Source of the DNA: Paramesorhizobium sp049065735
GTDB taxonomy: Bacteria; Pseudomonadota; Alphaproteobacteria; Rhizobiales; Rhizobiaceae
Length of the DNA: 64,000 bases
Reading direction: 5' to 3'
NCBI RefSeq assembly: GCF_049065735.1
Contig: NZ_JBAKHD010000008.1
Location: forward strand, 1-64,000
The notes beneath the pieces were generated by a model that was not told where the DNA came from, searched no databases, and saw nothing but the letters and a program-made list of their open reading frames with translations. Below, one piece after another: positions 1-8,793 of this stretch. Position numbers and translations under genes: made by a program. Positions within the stretch are counted from its first letter, which is position 1, and the number at the start of each line of letters is the position of its first letter.

Positions 1-1194
1 GGCGTCTGCGAGACGCTCGCCGAAAGCGGGGCGGAAATCCTGCTCGTGCCCAATGGCTCGCCCTATTATCGCGGCAAGGTGGAGGTGCGCCATCAGACGG
101 CGATCAGGCAGGTGATCGAAACCGGGCTGCCGCTCGTCTTCGCCAACCAAGTGGGCGGGCAGGACGAGCTCGTCTTCGACGGCGCGTCCTTCGGCATCGA
201 TGCCGACAAGTCGCTGGCCTTCCAGATGTCGGAGTTCGAGGAACAGCTCGCCGTCACCACATGGAAGCGGGAGGAGGGCGGCTGGGTTTGCATCGACGGG
301 CCGATGTCGAAAATCCCTGAGAAGGAAGAGGCCGATTATCTCGCCTGCATGCTGGGCCTGCGCGATTATGTCAACAAGAACGGCTTCAAGAATGTCGTGC
401 TTGGTCTTTCGGGCGGCATCGACTCGGCGCTGTGCGCGGCGCTTGCCGTCGATGCGCTGGGCGAGGAGCGGGTCCATGCGGTGATGCTGCCATACCGCTA
501 TACGTCGAAGGATTCGCTTGAGGATGCCGAGGATTGCGCCCGCGCGATCGGCACCCGCTATGACATCGTGCCGATCCATGCGCCGGTGGAAGGGTTCATG
601 CAGGCGCTCGAGCCTTTGTTCGCGGGCACCAAAGAGGACACGACCGAGGAGAACCTTCAGAGCCGGGCTCGGGGCACCATCCTGATGGCGATCTCCAACA
701 AGTTCGGCTCGATGGTAGTGACGACGGGCAACAAATCCGAGATGTCGGTGGGCTATGCCACGCTTTATGGCGATATGAATGGCGGCTTCAACCCGATCAA
801 GGACCTCTACAAGATGCAGGTCTATGCCTTGGCCCGGTGGCGCAATGAAAATGTGCCGCCCACGGCGCTTGGGCCGTCCGGCATTGTCATTCCGCAGAAT
901 ATCATCGACAAGGCCCCTTCGGCGGAACTGCGGGAGAACCAGACGGACCAGGATTCGCTGCCGCCCTATCCGGTACTCGACGACATCCTCGAATGCCTTG
1001 TCGAGAACGAGATGGGCGTGGCAGACATTGCGGCGCGGGGCTACGAGCCCGATTTGGTGCGGCGTATCGAGCATCTGCTGTTTCTTGCCGAATACAAGCG
1101 GCGGCAATCGGCGCCGGGGGTGAAGATCACGAAGAAGAATTTCGGACGCGATAGGCGTTATCCTGTTACGAACCGGCATAGGGATAAAGTTTAA
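1..1194 (+). CDS. nadE: Glutamine-dependent NAD+ synthetase, 3' part
   Basis: The reading frame is open from base 1, so the gene begins outside the window. The first 65 or so residues are the end of a nitrilase-type glutaminase domain (NGSPYYRGK, then a VFANQVGGQDELVFDG stretch). The rest is the ATP-pyrophosphatase synthetase domain with the P-loop motif LGLSGGIDSAL and, further on, VVTTGNKSEMSVGYATLYGDM. The enzyme converts nicotinate adenine dinucleotide to NAD+ using glutamine amide nitrogen and ATP in the cytoplasm. The C-terminus looks complete. A GTG at 46 is internal, not a start, because homology continues upstream of it. Identification is firm. Confidence 0.95.
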   Translation, partial: GVCETLAESGAEILLVPNGSPYYRGKVEVRHQTAIRQVIETGLPLVFANQVGGQDELVFDGASFGIDADKSLAFQMSEFEEQLAVTTWKREEGGWVCIDGPMSKIPEKEEADYLACMLGLRDYVNKNGFKNVVLGLSGGIDSALCAALAVDALGEERVHAVMLPYRYTSKDSLEDAEDCARAIGTRYDIVPIHAPVEGFMQALEPLFAGTKEDTTEENLQSRARGTILMAISNKFGSMVVTTGNKSEMSVGYATLYGDMNGGFNPIKDLYKMQVYALARWRNENVPPTALGPSGIVIPQNIIDKAPSAELRENQTDQDSLPPYPVLDDILECLVENEMGVADIAARGYEPDLVRRIEHLLFLAEYKRRQSAPGVKITKKNFGRDRRYPVTNRHRDKV

Positions 1195-1198
1195 GGGG

Positions 1199-1226
1199 CT
1201 GGCTCGGCGCAGTTTCGCCGGGCCAG
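1199..1226 (+). terminator. Hairpin after nadE
   Basis: An 11-bp stem (CTGGCTCGGCG paired with CGCCGGGCCAG, one G-T pair) with a 6-base loop begins five bases after the nadE stop. No clear T-run follows, so it may be a weak or Rho-assisted terminator. Confidence 0.55.
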
Positions 1227-1734
1227 TCCGGGGGGCTGTTCAAGGGGCGGAGCGCTATGATGCGGACACGGTGAATGGTCCGTCGTGGCGTTCCGCTGTG
1301 CTCCCGCTCTTTGCCCCCTCCGCCTAATGAATGCCAGTGACGAATATGCCGGCTGAGACTAGGGCCTGGTGCGCTTCCTCATCCGCTTCGGCAGAAATTT
1401 CGCGTTGAGCCATCTTTCAGTGCAAGCTTCTTTACTGACGTTACAAGCCGGTAGCTAATATTTAATTACTGGCCGACCATTTTTTCCTTATACATTATAT
1501 TTAATTCTTCATTATCCCTCTTTGCCTCCAATTATTTCTAGTATATATTCAGTATATAAGCTTATCATGTAACTGCGTAATCCTCACAAAATTATGCAAG
1601 CCAATAATGATAATGCTTCAATGCGCAAAATATGGGAGGGTGTGTATTTCACGTTCGTTTATCGATAGTTCGTCTGATTAATGAGCGCTGGAATACACCA
1701 TTGTATTTGCGTCGATAGGTTGCAGGAGGCCAAA
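1227..1734. other. Gene-free leader before the polysaccharide genes
   Basis: About 500 bases without a convincing gene. Up to about 1430 the composition resembles nadE; from 1440 to 1680 it is strikingly A+T-rich (several TATA/TTAAT tracts). This probably holds the promoter of the polysaccharide genes, but I could not pick a -35/-10 pair with confidence. No RNA gene is seen. Confidence 0.5.
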
Positions 1735-2901
1735 TTGACTGCTTTCGACGTTGGAGATGCATTTCGCGCGCTGAGGGTTCTACATGTCTATAAGACATAC
1801 CTTCCCGACGATTTCACGGGCGTTGCTCGCGTTATATGGGGGATAGCCGAAGCGCTGGCGAACCAAGGGGTAGAAAGCCATGTCTTGTGCCTGTCGGAGA
1901 TGCCGGCGGCTTCCCCCATAACCACCGGCCATCATGTGACGCATCAGGTCCGGCAGGATCTTTTCATCGCATCGACCAGCTTGTCATTAGCCTTATTCGG
2001 CAAGTTCCATTCACTGCTGAATACGGTTGATGTCGTTCATTATCATTGTCCCTGGCCGATGGCGGATCTGCTCCATCTTACGAACAGACGTATTCCAAGC
2101 GTCGTTACCTATCATTCCGACGTCGTAAAGCAGCGGTTCCTCAAGCGTCTCTATGCGCCCCTGCAAACTTGCTTCCTCGGAACGGTCGATCGCATCATCG
2201 CGACATCGCCGCATTACGCTGCCTCCAGTCCGATACTCCGACGTCATGCGGACAAAACATCCGTGATTTCAATCGGCATTGGCGACGAACAAACACCCCG
2301 ATCCCAGACGGTGGCAAAATGGCGGGCGCGGCTTGGAGATAAATTCTTCCTGTTTGTCGGGGCGCTGCGTTATTATAAGGGACTCCCCTTCTTGATCGAC
2401 GCCGCGCGTGCGACTGGTTTGCCGGTGGTTATTGCCGGCGATGGCCCCTGCAAGCCGGACGATGCCCCCGACAACGTCACTTTCCTTGGCCAAGTTTCTG
2501 AGGAAGACAAGATAGCACTGCTGTCCTTATGCCGCGGCTTCGTCTTCCCCTCACATCAGCGTTCGGAAGCCTTCGGTGTTGCACTGCTTGAAGCCGCGCG
2601 CGCCGGAAAGCCCATGATCACCTGCGAAATCGGTACGGGCACGAGCTACGTCAACAACAATGGCGAAACCGGACTTGTCGTCCCACCATGCGACTCGGGC
2701 GCGCTCGCCGAGGCGATGCGGATCCTCGCCGAGGACGAAGAACTGGCGGCGCGGCTGGGCGCCAAGGCACGCGCACGCTACGAGCGCCTGTTCCAGGCAT
2801 CGGACATGGGGGCCGCCTATCACCGCGTCTATAGGGAGCTGACCGCGCAACAAAAGAGCCGTGTGCCGAGCAGAACAATGATTCGACGAGCAGAAGCTTG
2901 A
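1735..2901 (+). CDS. GT4-family glycosyltransferase
   Basis: A retaining GT-B glycosyltransferase (group 1/GT4) that would transfer a sugar from a nucleotide sugar to the growing surface glycan at the cytoplasmic face of the membrane. The N-terminal half begins LRVLHVYKTYLPDDFTGVAR, a typical first Rossmann strand and loop. The C-terminal half has LFVGALRYYKGLPFLIDAA and the E-x7-E-type motif EAFGVALLEAARAGKP. The frame is open from an ATG at 1681, but an AGGAGG at 1724-1729 stands five bases before an in-frame TTG at 1735, and homology starts shortly after, so I place the start at 1735. First gene of the polysaccharide run; acceptor and sugar cannot be told. Confidence 0.88.
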   Translation: MTAFDVGDAFRALRVLHVYKTYLPDDFTGVARVIWGIAEALANQGVESHVLCLSEMPAASPITTGHHVTHQVRQDLFIASTSLSLALFGKFHSLLNTVDVVHYHCPWPMADLLHLTNRRIPSVVTYHSDVVKQRFLKRLYAPLQTCFLGTVDRIIATSPHYAASSPILRRHADKTSVISIGIGDEQTPRSQTVAKWRARLGDKFFLFVGALRYYKGLPFLIDAARATGLPVVIAGDGPCKPDDAPDNVTFLGQVSEEDKIALLSLCRGFVFPSHQRSEAFGVALLEAARAGKPMITCEIGTGTSYVNNNGETGLVVPPCDSGALAEAMRILAEDEELAARLGAKARARYERLFQASDMGAAYHRVYRELTAQQKSRVPSRTMIRRAEA

Positions 2902-2931
2902 ATTCGCGTGAATGAGTCAAAGTGAGGGAAT

Positions 2932-4350
2932 GTGTTTATTCCAGTTATTATCTGCGGAAGCGAGGCAGAAGCGCGCCTATGGCCCCTGTCGCGCGAGGTT
3001 CATCCCAAGCCCTACATCGAACTGCCCAATGGGGGCACGCTCATTGGCCGAACCTATGCTCGTGCGGCCCGGCTTGACGGCGTGGCCCGGATTCTCACTG
3101 TAACGAACCGGGAGTTCCTGTTTCGCGCTGTAGACGCCTATGCTGAGGCCAAGGAGAGGGCGGCGAGGGAAAATACCTTTCTTCTCAAGCCGTTAGAGCG
3201 TGGTACTGCGGGGGCGGTCGCGCTCGCCGCACTCCACGCGGCCCAAACGGCCGGGCCTGAGGCCATCCTGCTTGTTCTGCCAGCAGATCATCTGCTTCAC
3301 GACGAAGCGGTCTTCGCGCAAAGCGTAGCGCGAGCACGCGACCTGGCGCAGGATGGCCATATCGTCACATTGGGAGTTGCGCCGGATCGCCCCGATATGG
3401 ATTTCGATTATCTCGAAACGGATGGTGAGAAGGTCATACGCATTGTCAAGAAGCCGGATCAGGAAACGACAGCTGCCTACATGGCGAGCGGGCGTCATTG
3501 CTGGAATTCGGGCATGCTTCTTTTCAAGGCTGGAAACATGCTGGAAGCCATGTCGCGGCATTGCCCGCAAATTCTGGACGCTGCGCGCGCGGCGCTGCAA
3601 GCGGCACAAGCTGGTATGCATGGCGGGCATGGGACTTTGGAAATCGCCCGCGAACCGTTCGCTGCCATGCCCGCAGTCTCGATCGAGCATGCGGTGACGG
3701 AAAAGGCAGGCAACATGGCCTGCGTAACCCTATCTTGCAGATGGTCGGACATCGGCTCCTTGATCGCGGTTTCAGAGCTGGTCGATGCGGACGGCGAGGG
3801 CAACCGCGCCATCGGTGATGTGGTGCTTGATGGCGCGCGCAACTGTTTCGTCCACTCGAAAGACCGCCTCGCTGGTCTAGTTGGAGTGGAAGATCTCCTG
3901 GTCATCGATACGCAGGATGCCCTGCTTGTCGCCCATAAGGACAAGGCGCAGGACGTCCAGATCATTTATAACCGGCTCAAGGCCGCAGGCCATGACGCCG
4001 CGCAATTGCATCGCACAGTGCATCGCCCGTGGGGCACTTACACCGTGCTTGAAGAAGGCGAGCGCTTCAAGATCAAGCGAATTGTCGTGAAGCCCGGCGG
4101 ACGGCTGTCGCTTCAGGCGCATCATCACCGCTCCGAACATTGGGTCGTGGTTTCCGGCACCGCGCGGGTCGTCAATGGCGAGACGGAACTTCTGCTGGCG
4201 ACCAACCAATCCACCTACATTCCCTGCGGCCACCGGCACAGGCTGGAGAATCCCGGTGTTCTGCCACTCGTGCTGATCGAGGTGCAGAGCGGAGACTATC
4301 TGGGGGAAGACGATATCGTGCGCTGGGAGGATATATATGGACGGGTATGA
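2932..4350 (+). CDS. manC: ManC-type mannose-1-P guanylyltransferase / mannose-6-P isomerase, unusual motifs
   Basis: Two-domain protein of 472 residues, the usual length for type II PMI/GMP enzymes that make GDP-mannose from mannose-6-phosphate. The N-terminal domain carries RLWPLSRE, a later VLPADHLL stretch and YMASGRHCWNSGMLLF. The C-terminal cupin (about 355-470) carries HRPWGTYTVLEEGERFKIKRI and the metal-site region LQAHHHRSEHW. Two signature motifs are off: the glycine-rich loop before RLWPLSR reads CGSEAEA instead of the expected GGxGT/S type, and the FVEKP-type motif reads IVKKP. The family assignment is secure; full guanylyltransferase activity is not. GTG start after a GAGGGA-type ribosome site. 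It overlaps the exporter permease by 14 bases, so it is cotranscribed with it. Confidence 0.85.
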   Translation: MFIPVIICGSEAEARLWPLSREVHPKPYIELPNGGTLIGRTYARAARLDGVARILTVTNREFLFRAVDAYAEAKERAARENTFLLKPLERGTAGAVALAALHAAQTAGPEAILLVLPADHLLHDEAVFAQSVARARDLAQDGHIVTLGVAPDRPDMDFDYLETDGEKVIRIVKKPDQETTAAYMASGRHCWNSGMLLFKAGNMLEAMSRHCPQILDAARAALQAAQAGMHGGHGTLEIAREPFAAMPAVSIEHAVTEKAGNMACVTLSCRWSDIGSLIAVSELVDADGEGNRAIGDVVLDGARNCFVHSKDRLAGLVGVEDLLVIDTQDALLVAHKDKAQDVQIIYNRLKAAGHDAAQLHRTVHRPWGTYTVLEEGERFKIKRIVVKPGGRLSLQAHHHRSEHWVVVSGTARVVNGETELLLATNQSTYIPCGHRHRLENPGVLPLVLIEVQSGDYLGEDDIVRWEDIYGRV

Positions 4351-5215
4351 GAATGCGGCGGCGCTGCTGAAGCACGACGTCAGCGAAACGGTATCCGCCT
4401 GGCCGGCGCATGGGATCCGGCGTGACGATTGGCGGACGCTTCTGGGCCGCGAAATCAACGGAATGCTCAAGCGGCTGGACCTCGCGATCCATCTTGCCTG
4501 GAGCGATACGCGCGCACGCTATCGCCGTTCCGTGCTCGGGCCGTTCTGGCTGGTGCTTGGCACGCTGATCGGTGTGGGAGGACTCGGGTTCGTTTGGGGA
4601 GCGCTGTTCGATGTGCAGAGAGATATCTTTATCCCGACGCTCAGCATCGGGCTTGTAAGCTGGTATCTCCTGAGCGCGTGCTTTGTGGAAGCGGCATCCG
4701 TCTTCTATATGAACCGCGACCTTCTCCTGAACATACCGGTGTCTTCGCTTTTTGTCTCGACGCTGCTTCTGTTTCGACAGTTGATCAATTTCGCCCATAA
4801 CTTCGTCGTCGTGGTTATCGTCCTGGCGATATACCCCCAGCATCTCTCATTTGCGGCCATCTGGATGTTGCCGGGATTGGTTCTTGTCGGCCTGAACCTG
4901 CTGTGCATCATACAATTGGTCGGCTATATAGGCGCGCGTTATCGAGACCTGGCGCCGCTGATTGCGGCAATTATGCAGCCTTTGTTTTTCATTACTCCCG
5001 TCCTCTTTCTCCCCAGTCAACTGGGCGCGCGAGCCTTCATCACGGAATTCAATCCGTTCACATACTGGCTCTCCCTTATTCGCGATCCCCTGATGGGGGT
5101 GGTCCCTCCTGCAACGACATGGCTGATCGTTATCGCCATGACCATCGCCGGGTGGTCCCTCGCGCTGATCTTGACCGCTTTGAAACGGCAACGTCTTGCC
5201 TATTGGGTGAACTAA
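4337..5215 (+). CDS. wzm: ABC-2 polysaccharide export permease (Wzm-like)
   Basis: Inner-membrane half of an ABC exporter that moves lipid-linked glycan to the periplasm. The 292-residue protein has a cytoplasmic N-terminus of about 60 residues containing the hallmark LAWSDTRARYRRSVLGPFW, then six hydrophobic segments, with FNPFTYWLSLIRDPLMG near the C-terminus as in Wzm/TagG permeases. ATG preceded by GGGAGG at a six-base spacing. It overlaps ManC and abuts the ATPase gene directly (TAA then ATG), so the pair is translationally linked. The family covers O-antigen and teichoic-acid exporters; the neighbours favour an O-antigen or capsule-like glycan. Confidence 0.92.
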   Translation: MDGYENAAALLKHDVSETVSAWPAHGIRRDDWRTLLGREINGMLKRLDLAIHLAWSDTRARYRRSVLGPFWLVLGTLIGVGGLGFVWGALFDVQRDIFIPTLSIGLVSWYLLSACFVEAASVFYMNRDLLLNIPVSSLFVSTLLLFRQLINFAHNFVVVVIVLAIYPQHLSFAAIWMLPGLVLVGLNLLCIIQLVGYIGARYRDLAPLIAAIMQPLFFITPVLFLPSQLGARAFITEFNPFTYWLSLIRDPLMGVVPPATTWLIVIAMTIAGWSLALILTALKRQRLAYWVN

Positions 5216-5944
5216 ATGGCTGCTATCGATGTCCTCAACGCCACGGTGGAATATCCGCTTTATCGCGGTGGCAGCATGTCCCTCCGCAACACGCTCGTTT
5301 CCGTCGGCACGGGCGGGACGATTTCGCGCGGGGTGCGCGACATTCTGACGGTCAAAGCGCTCGACAACGTGTCGTTTCACTTGCGCGACGGAGATCGCGT
5401 TGGTCTGGTCGGCCACAACGGGGCTGGAAAATCCACGCTTCTGCGCACGCTTGCGGGCATTTACACCCCTACTTCAGGAGCCGTGAGAGTCGACGGCAGG
5501 GTCTCTACGATCTTCAATCTGGGTGCGGGTCTCGATAGCGAACTTACCGGCTATGAGAACATCGTGCGCATGGGCATGTTTCTGGGAGCGACGAAGGCGC
5601 AGGCGCAAAGCTTCATTCCCGATGTGGAGGCCTTTACCGAGCTTGGCGATTTCCTGAATGTCCCCGCTTATACCTATTCAGCAGGCATGTTGACGCGTCT
5701 CGCTTTTGCAGTCGCCACAGCCACCAATCCGGAAATTCTTCTGATTGATGAAGTTCTGGGCGCCGGCGATTCCGGGTTTCAGAAAAAAGCGAAGGCCCGG
5801 CTGGAAAGCGTCATTAAATCCGCCAAAATCTTTGTACTGGCGTCTCACTCGCAGGAAATGATTGAACTATATTGTAACCGGGTAATACGGTTTGAACATG
5901 GGCGCATTATTGAGTTAAGTAAAACTACCAATGTGAACAATTAA
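5216..5944 (+). CDS. wzt: ABC polysaccharide export ATPase (Wzt-like), no C-terminal glycan-binding domain
   Basis: ATPase partner of the permease just upstream. Walker A is GHNGAGKST (residues 66-74), the signature region is YSAGMLTRLAFAVA (about 155-168) and Walker B is ILLIDEVLGAGD. At 242 residues it ends after the nucleotide-binding domain. It therefore lacks the C-terminal beta-sandwich that Wzt proteins of the E. coli O8/O9a type use to recognise a capped glycan end, and resembles the short Wzt type in which export is not cap-dependent. The start codon directly follows the permease stop. A 92-base A+T-rich gap follows, so a new promoter before the epimerase is possible. Confidence 0.92.
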   Translation: MAAIDVLNATVEYPLYRGGSMSLRNTLVSVGTGGTISRGVRDILTVKALDNVSFHLRDGDRVGLVGHNGAGKSTLLRTLAGIYTPTSGAVRVDGRVSTIFNLGAGLDSELTGYENIVRMGMFLGATKAQAQSFIPDVEAFTELGDFLNVPAYTYSAGMLTRLAFAVATATNPEILLIDEVLGAGDSGFQKKAKARLESVIKSAKIFVLASHSQEMIELYCNRVIRFEHGRIIELSKTTNVNN

Positions 5945-6036
5945 TATCCGAAAATTGAAATTTAACTCTTGAGCAGAAGAAAAATATTCAATAACATCTA
6001 AATAGTAGTAAAATTTTAATCATATGGAGAGGGTAG

Positions 6037-7029
6037 ATGAAGACAGCATTGGTCTGCGGTGCAGGGGGATTCATTGGATCTCATCTTGTGAAAACTCTCA
6101 AGAATGAAGGGTTTTGGGTGCGCGGCGTCGACCTTAAATATCCTCCATTCAGCGCAACCGCTGCAGATGACTTCATAATCGCGGACCTTCGCGATCCATA
6201 TACGTGCAGTCAGGCGGTGGACCGCCGCTTCGATGAAGTCTATCAGCTCGCCGCGGATATGGGGGGGGCCGGTTATATATTCACCGGTGAGAACGACGCC
6301 GATATCATGCATAATTCGGCGACCATCAATCTCAATATGCTGGATGCCTGCTATAAAAGAAATGTAAAGCGTATCTTTTATTCTTCTTCGGCCTGCATGT
6401 ACCCGGCCTACAATCAAGAAGATCCAGATAATCCGAACTGTAAGGAATCCTCCGCTTATCCGGCCGCGCCGGATTCGGAATATGGCTGGGAGAAACTGTT
6501 CTCGGAGCGGCTTTATCTGGCTTACAACCGCAATTATGGCATGGAATGCCGTGTCGCGCGGTACCACAATATTTTCGGCCCTGAAGGGACTTGGGAAGGC
6601 GGCAAGGAAAAGGCGCCGGCAGCGCTATGCCGCAAGGTGGCCGAGGCGAATTCCGGCGACGAAATAGAGATATGGGGCGATGGAAGGCAAACCCGCTCCT
6701 TCCTTTACATCGACCAGTGCGTCAAGGCAACCCTAATGCTGACGCGCTCCGCCTTCGAGGGTCCTGTCAATATCGGCTCGGAAGAAATGGTCACGATCAA
6801 CAGACTTGCTGAGATGGTGATCGGGATATCCGGGAAGCCACTTAGCCTTCGCCACGTCTGGGGCCCGCAAGGCGTACGCGGACGTAACTCGCATAATGCC
6901 CTCATTCGCGAGAAACTGGGCTGGGCTCCCGATGAGGCGCTCATCGAAGGTTTGACGCGCACCTATGCCTGGATCGAGACGCAGGTTGCTAGCAAGCGCG
7001 GGCGCAACACTCTTCTGGCGGCGGAGTAA
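6037..7029 (+). CDS. NAD-dependent sugar epimerase, GDP-mannose 3,5-epimerase-like
   Basis: Extended short-chain dehydrogenase of 330 residues. The N-terminal NAD-binding loop is GAGGFIGSHL, and the catalytic YxxxK is EYGWEK. Several segments match plant-type GDP-mannose 3,5-epimerase closely: an ADMGGAGYIF segment, SSSACMYP with the catalytic-type cysteine, HNIFGPEGTWEGGKEKAPAA with the catalytic-type lysine, and GDGRQTRSF. That enzyme turns GDP-D-mannose into GDP-L-galactose/L-gulose. With ManC two genes upstream this suggests a GDP-L-hexose route. ATG with GGAGAGG upstream. It could act on another NDP-sugar; the family is certain and the substrate is inferred. Confidence 0.85.
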   Translation: MKTALVCGAGGFIGSHLVKTLKNEGFWVRGVDLKYPPFSATAADDFIIADLRDPYTCSQAVDRRFDEVYQLAADMGGAGYIFTGENDADIMHNSATINLNMLDACYKRNVKRIFYSSSACMYPAYNQEDPDNPNCKESSAYPAAPDSEYGWEKLFSERLYLAYNRNYGMECRVARYHNIFGPEGTWEGGKEKAPAALCRKVAEANSGDEIEIWGDGRQTRSFLYIDQCVKATLMLTRSAFEGPVNIGSEEMVTINRLAEMVIGISGKPLSLRHVWGPQGVRGRNSHNALIREKLGWAPDEALIEGLTRTYAWIETQVASKRGRNTLLAAE

Positions 7030-7034
7030 AGTTC

Positions 7035-8123
7035 ATGCCCGGAGAAGTAGCTTTAGAGCAACATCAGGGAAAGCATAAAACGCTTTTCCATCCAGACTTG
7101 CTTAAAAACAAAGACCAAACCTGGTTTTCCGATTCGGCCAAAGTACAAGCCGCACCGGCTAGGGACTGTCCGCGGCTGGCGATTGTAGTTCCCTGTTACA
7201 ATGAAGCGGCGGTTCTGCCTCAGACGATAAGTGCGTTGCGTTCAAAACTGAGCGATCTGGTGAAAGCAAACAAATGTCAATTAGGCAGTTTTCTGCTATT
7301 CGTCGATGATGGTTCCCTGGACAGCACATGGGAGTTGATTGTCGCCGCGTCTGCCTCAGCGGAAGGCGTTCCGGTGCGGGGTCTGCGTCTTGGCGTGAAT
7401 GCTGGCCATCAGGCTGCGTTGTTGGCCGGTTTGTTGAAAGTGGCGGAACATTGTGACGCCGCCGTGAGCATCGACGCTGATCTGCAAGATGATTTGGCCG
7501 CGCTTGATGGTATGCTGCCGGCCTATGCGAGTGGTGCGGAACTTGTACTGGGCGTACGGCGCAATCGTGAAACGGATACTTTCTTCAAACGGAACACCGC
7601 AGCGTTGTTCTATGCAGGAATGCGTTGGCTGGGCGTCGATCTCGTCGCCCAGCATGCCGATTACCGCCTTATGTCACGTAAGGCACTATCCAACTTGGCC
7701 TTGTTTCCAGAATACCACCTCTTTTTGCGCGGTTTGCAAAAGCGGTTGCACCACAAGGTTGCCCTTGTCCACTATAATCGTCTGCCGAGAGCAGCGGGAA
7801 GAAGTCAGTATTCCTTACGTAAGATGTTCTCTTTGGCATGGAACGGCGTTACCTCCTTTTCCATCGCTCCCTTGCGCATAATTGCTGGAATGGGCGTCGC
7901 CATTTTTCTCATTTCCTGTGTGCTCATGCTCCATGCCCTCCTTGTAACATTGGCCGGGTCTACGGTGCCTGGTTGGGCGTCTACCACCATACCACTCTAC
8001 GCCATAGGGGGATTGATCCTGCTCAGCCTTGGCGTGGTAGGTGAATATACGGGGAAAATATACTTGGAAGTAAAAAAGCGTCCGCGTTATATTATTGATG
8101 ACCAGGAGGGATGGAATGAATAG
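7035..8123 (+). CDS. Membrane-anchored GT2 glycosyltransferase (GtrB/DPM1-like)
   Basis: Inverting GT-A enzyme of the polyprenyl-phosphate glycosyltransferase type. The GT2 domain starts LAIVVPCYNEAAVLPQTI, has the acidic metal motif DADLQDD and later HADYRLMSRKAL, followed by the amphipathic QYSLRKMFSLAWNG and two transmembrane helices at the C-terminus (about 270-340). Such enzymes load a sugar onto undecaprenyl phosphate on the cytoplasmic side. It starts six bases after the epimerase stop and overlaps the methyltransferase start by eight bases. Together with the GtrA-fusion protein two genes on, it forms a Gtr-like glycan-modification group. Base composition is visibly richer in A+T than the flanking housekeeping genes. 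Confidence 0.88.
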   Translation: MPGEVALEQHQGKHKTLFHPDLLKNKDQTWFSDSAKVQAAPARDCPRLAIVVPCYNEAAVLPQTISALRSKLSDLVKANKCQLGSFLLFVDDGSLDSTWELIVAASASAEGVPVRGLRLGVNAGHQAALLAGLLKVAEHCDAAVSIDADLQDDLAALDGMLPAYASGAELVLGVRRNRETDTFFKRNTAALFYAGMRWLGVDLVAQHADYRLMSRKALSNLALFPEYHLFLRGLQKRLHHKVALVHYNRLPRAAGRSQYSLRKMFSLAWNGVTSFSIAPLRIIAGMGVAIFLISCVLMLHALLVTLAGSTVPGWASTTIPLYAIGGLILLSLGVVGEYTGKIYLEVKKRPRYIIDDQEGWNE

Positions 8124-8793
8124 TATAGAAGAAAAAGTGGATTTTGATGATTACGTCGAAAAATACGAACAGCTACTTTCCAACCAGTTATCTTTTTTTG
8201 AAAAAGAAAGAGATTATTTTTCATCATACAAAATAGAGTTATGCGCCAGACTTATGCAGAAAAAACCGGCTTCAATTCTTGATTTCGGCTGCGGAATTGG
8301 TCTCTCGTTGCCTGAATTGCAGAGAACGTTTGCTGGAAGCACAATATACGCCAGCGATATTTCGGAAAAGAGTGTATTGGAAGTCACCAGGCGCAATCCT
8401 GCGGTGCATGCGCTGACGAATGGTGCGTTGGAGGCATATCGCTTCGATCTTATTTATGTAGCGACTGTTATTCATCACGTAGCTCCGCCGGAGCGCCCAG
8501 CGCTATTTCAGCGTCTCCGTCAACTGTTGAAGCCAGGTGGGCAACTGTGCATTTTTGAGCACAACCCTTGGAATCCGGTTACGCAACGAATGGTAGCGGA
8601 CTGCCCTTTCGATACCGATGCGGTCCTGGTTTCTCTTCCCGCGCTGAAACGCGCATTGCATGATGCAGGATTCCGGCATTTCACAGCCGGATATTCCCTC
8701 TTTTTCCCTGGTTTTATCAAGGCGTTGCGCCCTCTTGAAAATTGGATGCGCTGGTTACCTCTAGGAGGGCAGTATTATGTCGTCGCCCATTGA
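8116..8793 (+). CDS. Class I SAM-dependent methyltransferase
   Basis: Rossmann-fold methyltransferase of 225 residues. Motif I is ILDFGCGIGLSLPEL, a YASDIS acidic loop follows, and the post-II region is FDLIYVATVIHHV. The frame opens earlier, but GGAGGG at 8105-8110 lies five bases before the ATG at 8116, which overlaps the end of the GT2 gene. The end overlaps the next gene by 17 bases, so the three genes are tightly coupled. It probably methylates a sugar or a lipid-linked sugar of the glycan; the exact acceptor is unknown. The 8160-8220 stretch is very A+T-rich, a sign of acquired DNA. Confidence 0.82.
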   Translation: MNSIEEKVDFDDYVEKYEQLLSNQLSFFEKERDYFSSYKIELCARLMQKKPASILDFGCGIGLSLPELQRTFAGSTIYASDISEKSVLEVTRRNPAVHALTNGALEAYRFDLIYVATVIHHVAPPERPALFQRLRQLLKPGGQLCIFEHNPWNPVTQRMVADCPFDTDAVLVSLPALKRALHDAGFRHFTAGYSLFFPGFIKALRPLENWMRWLPLGGQYYVVAH

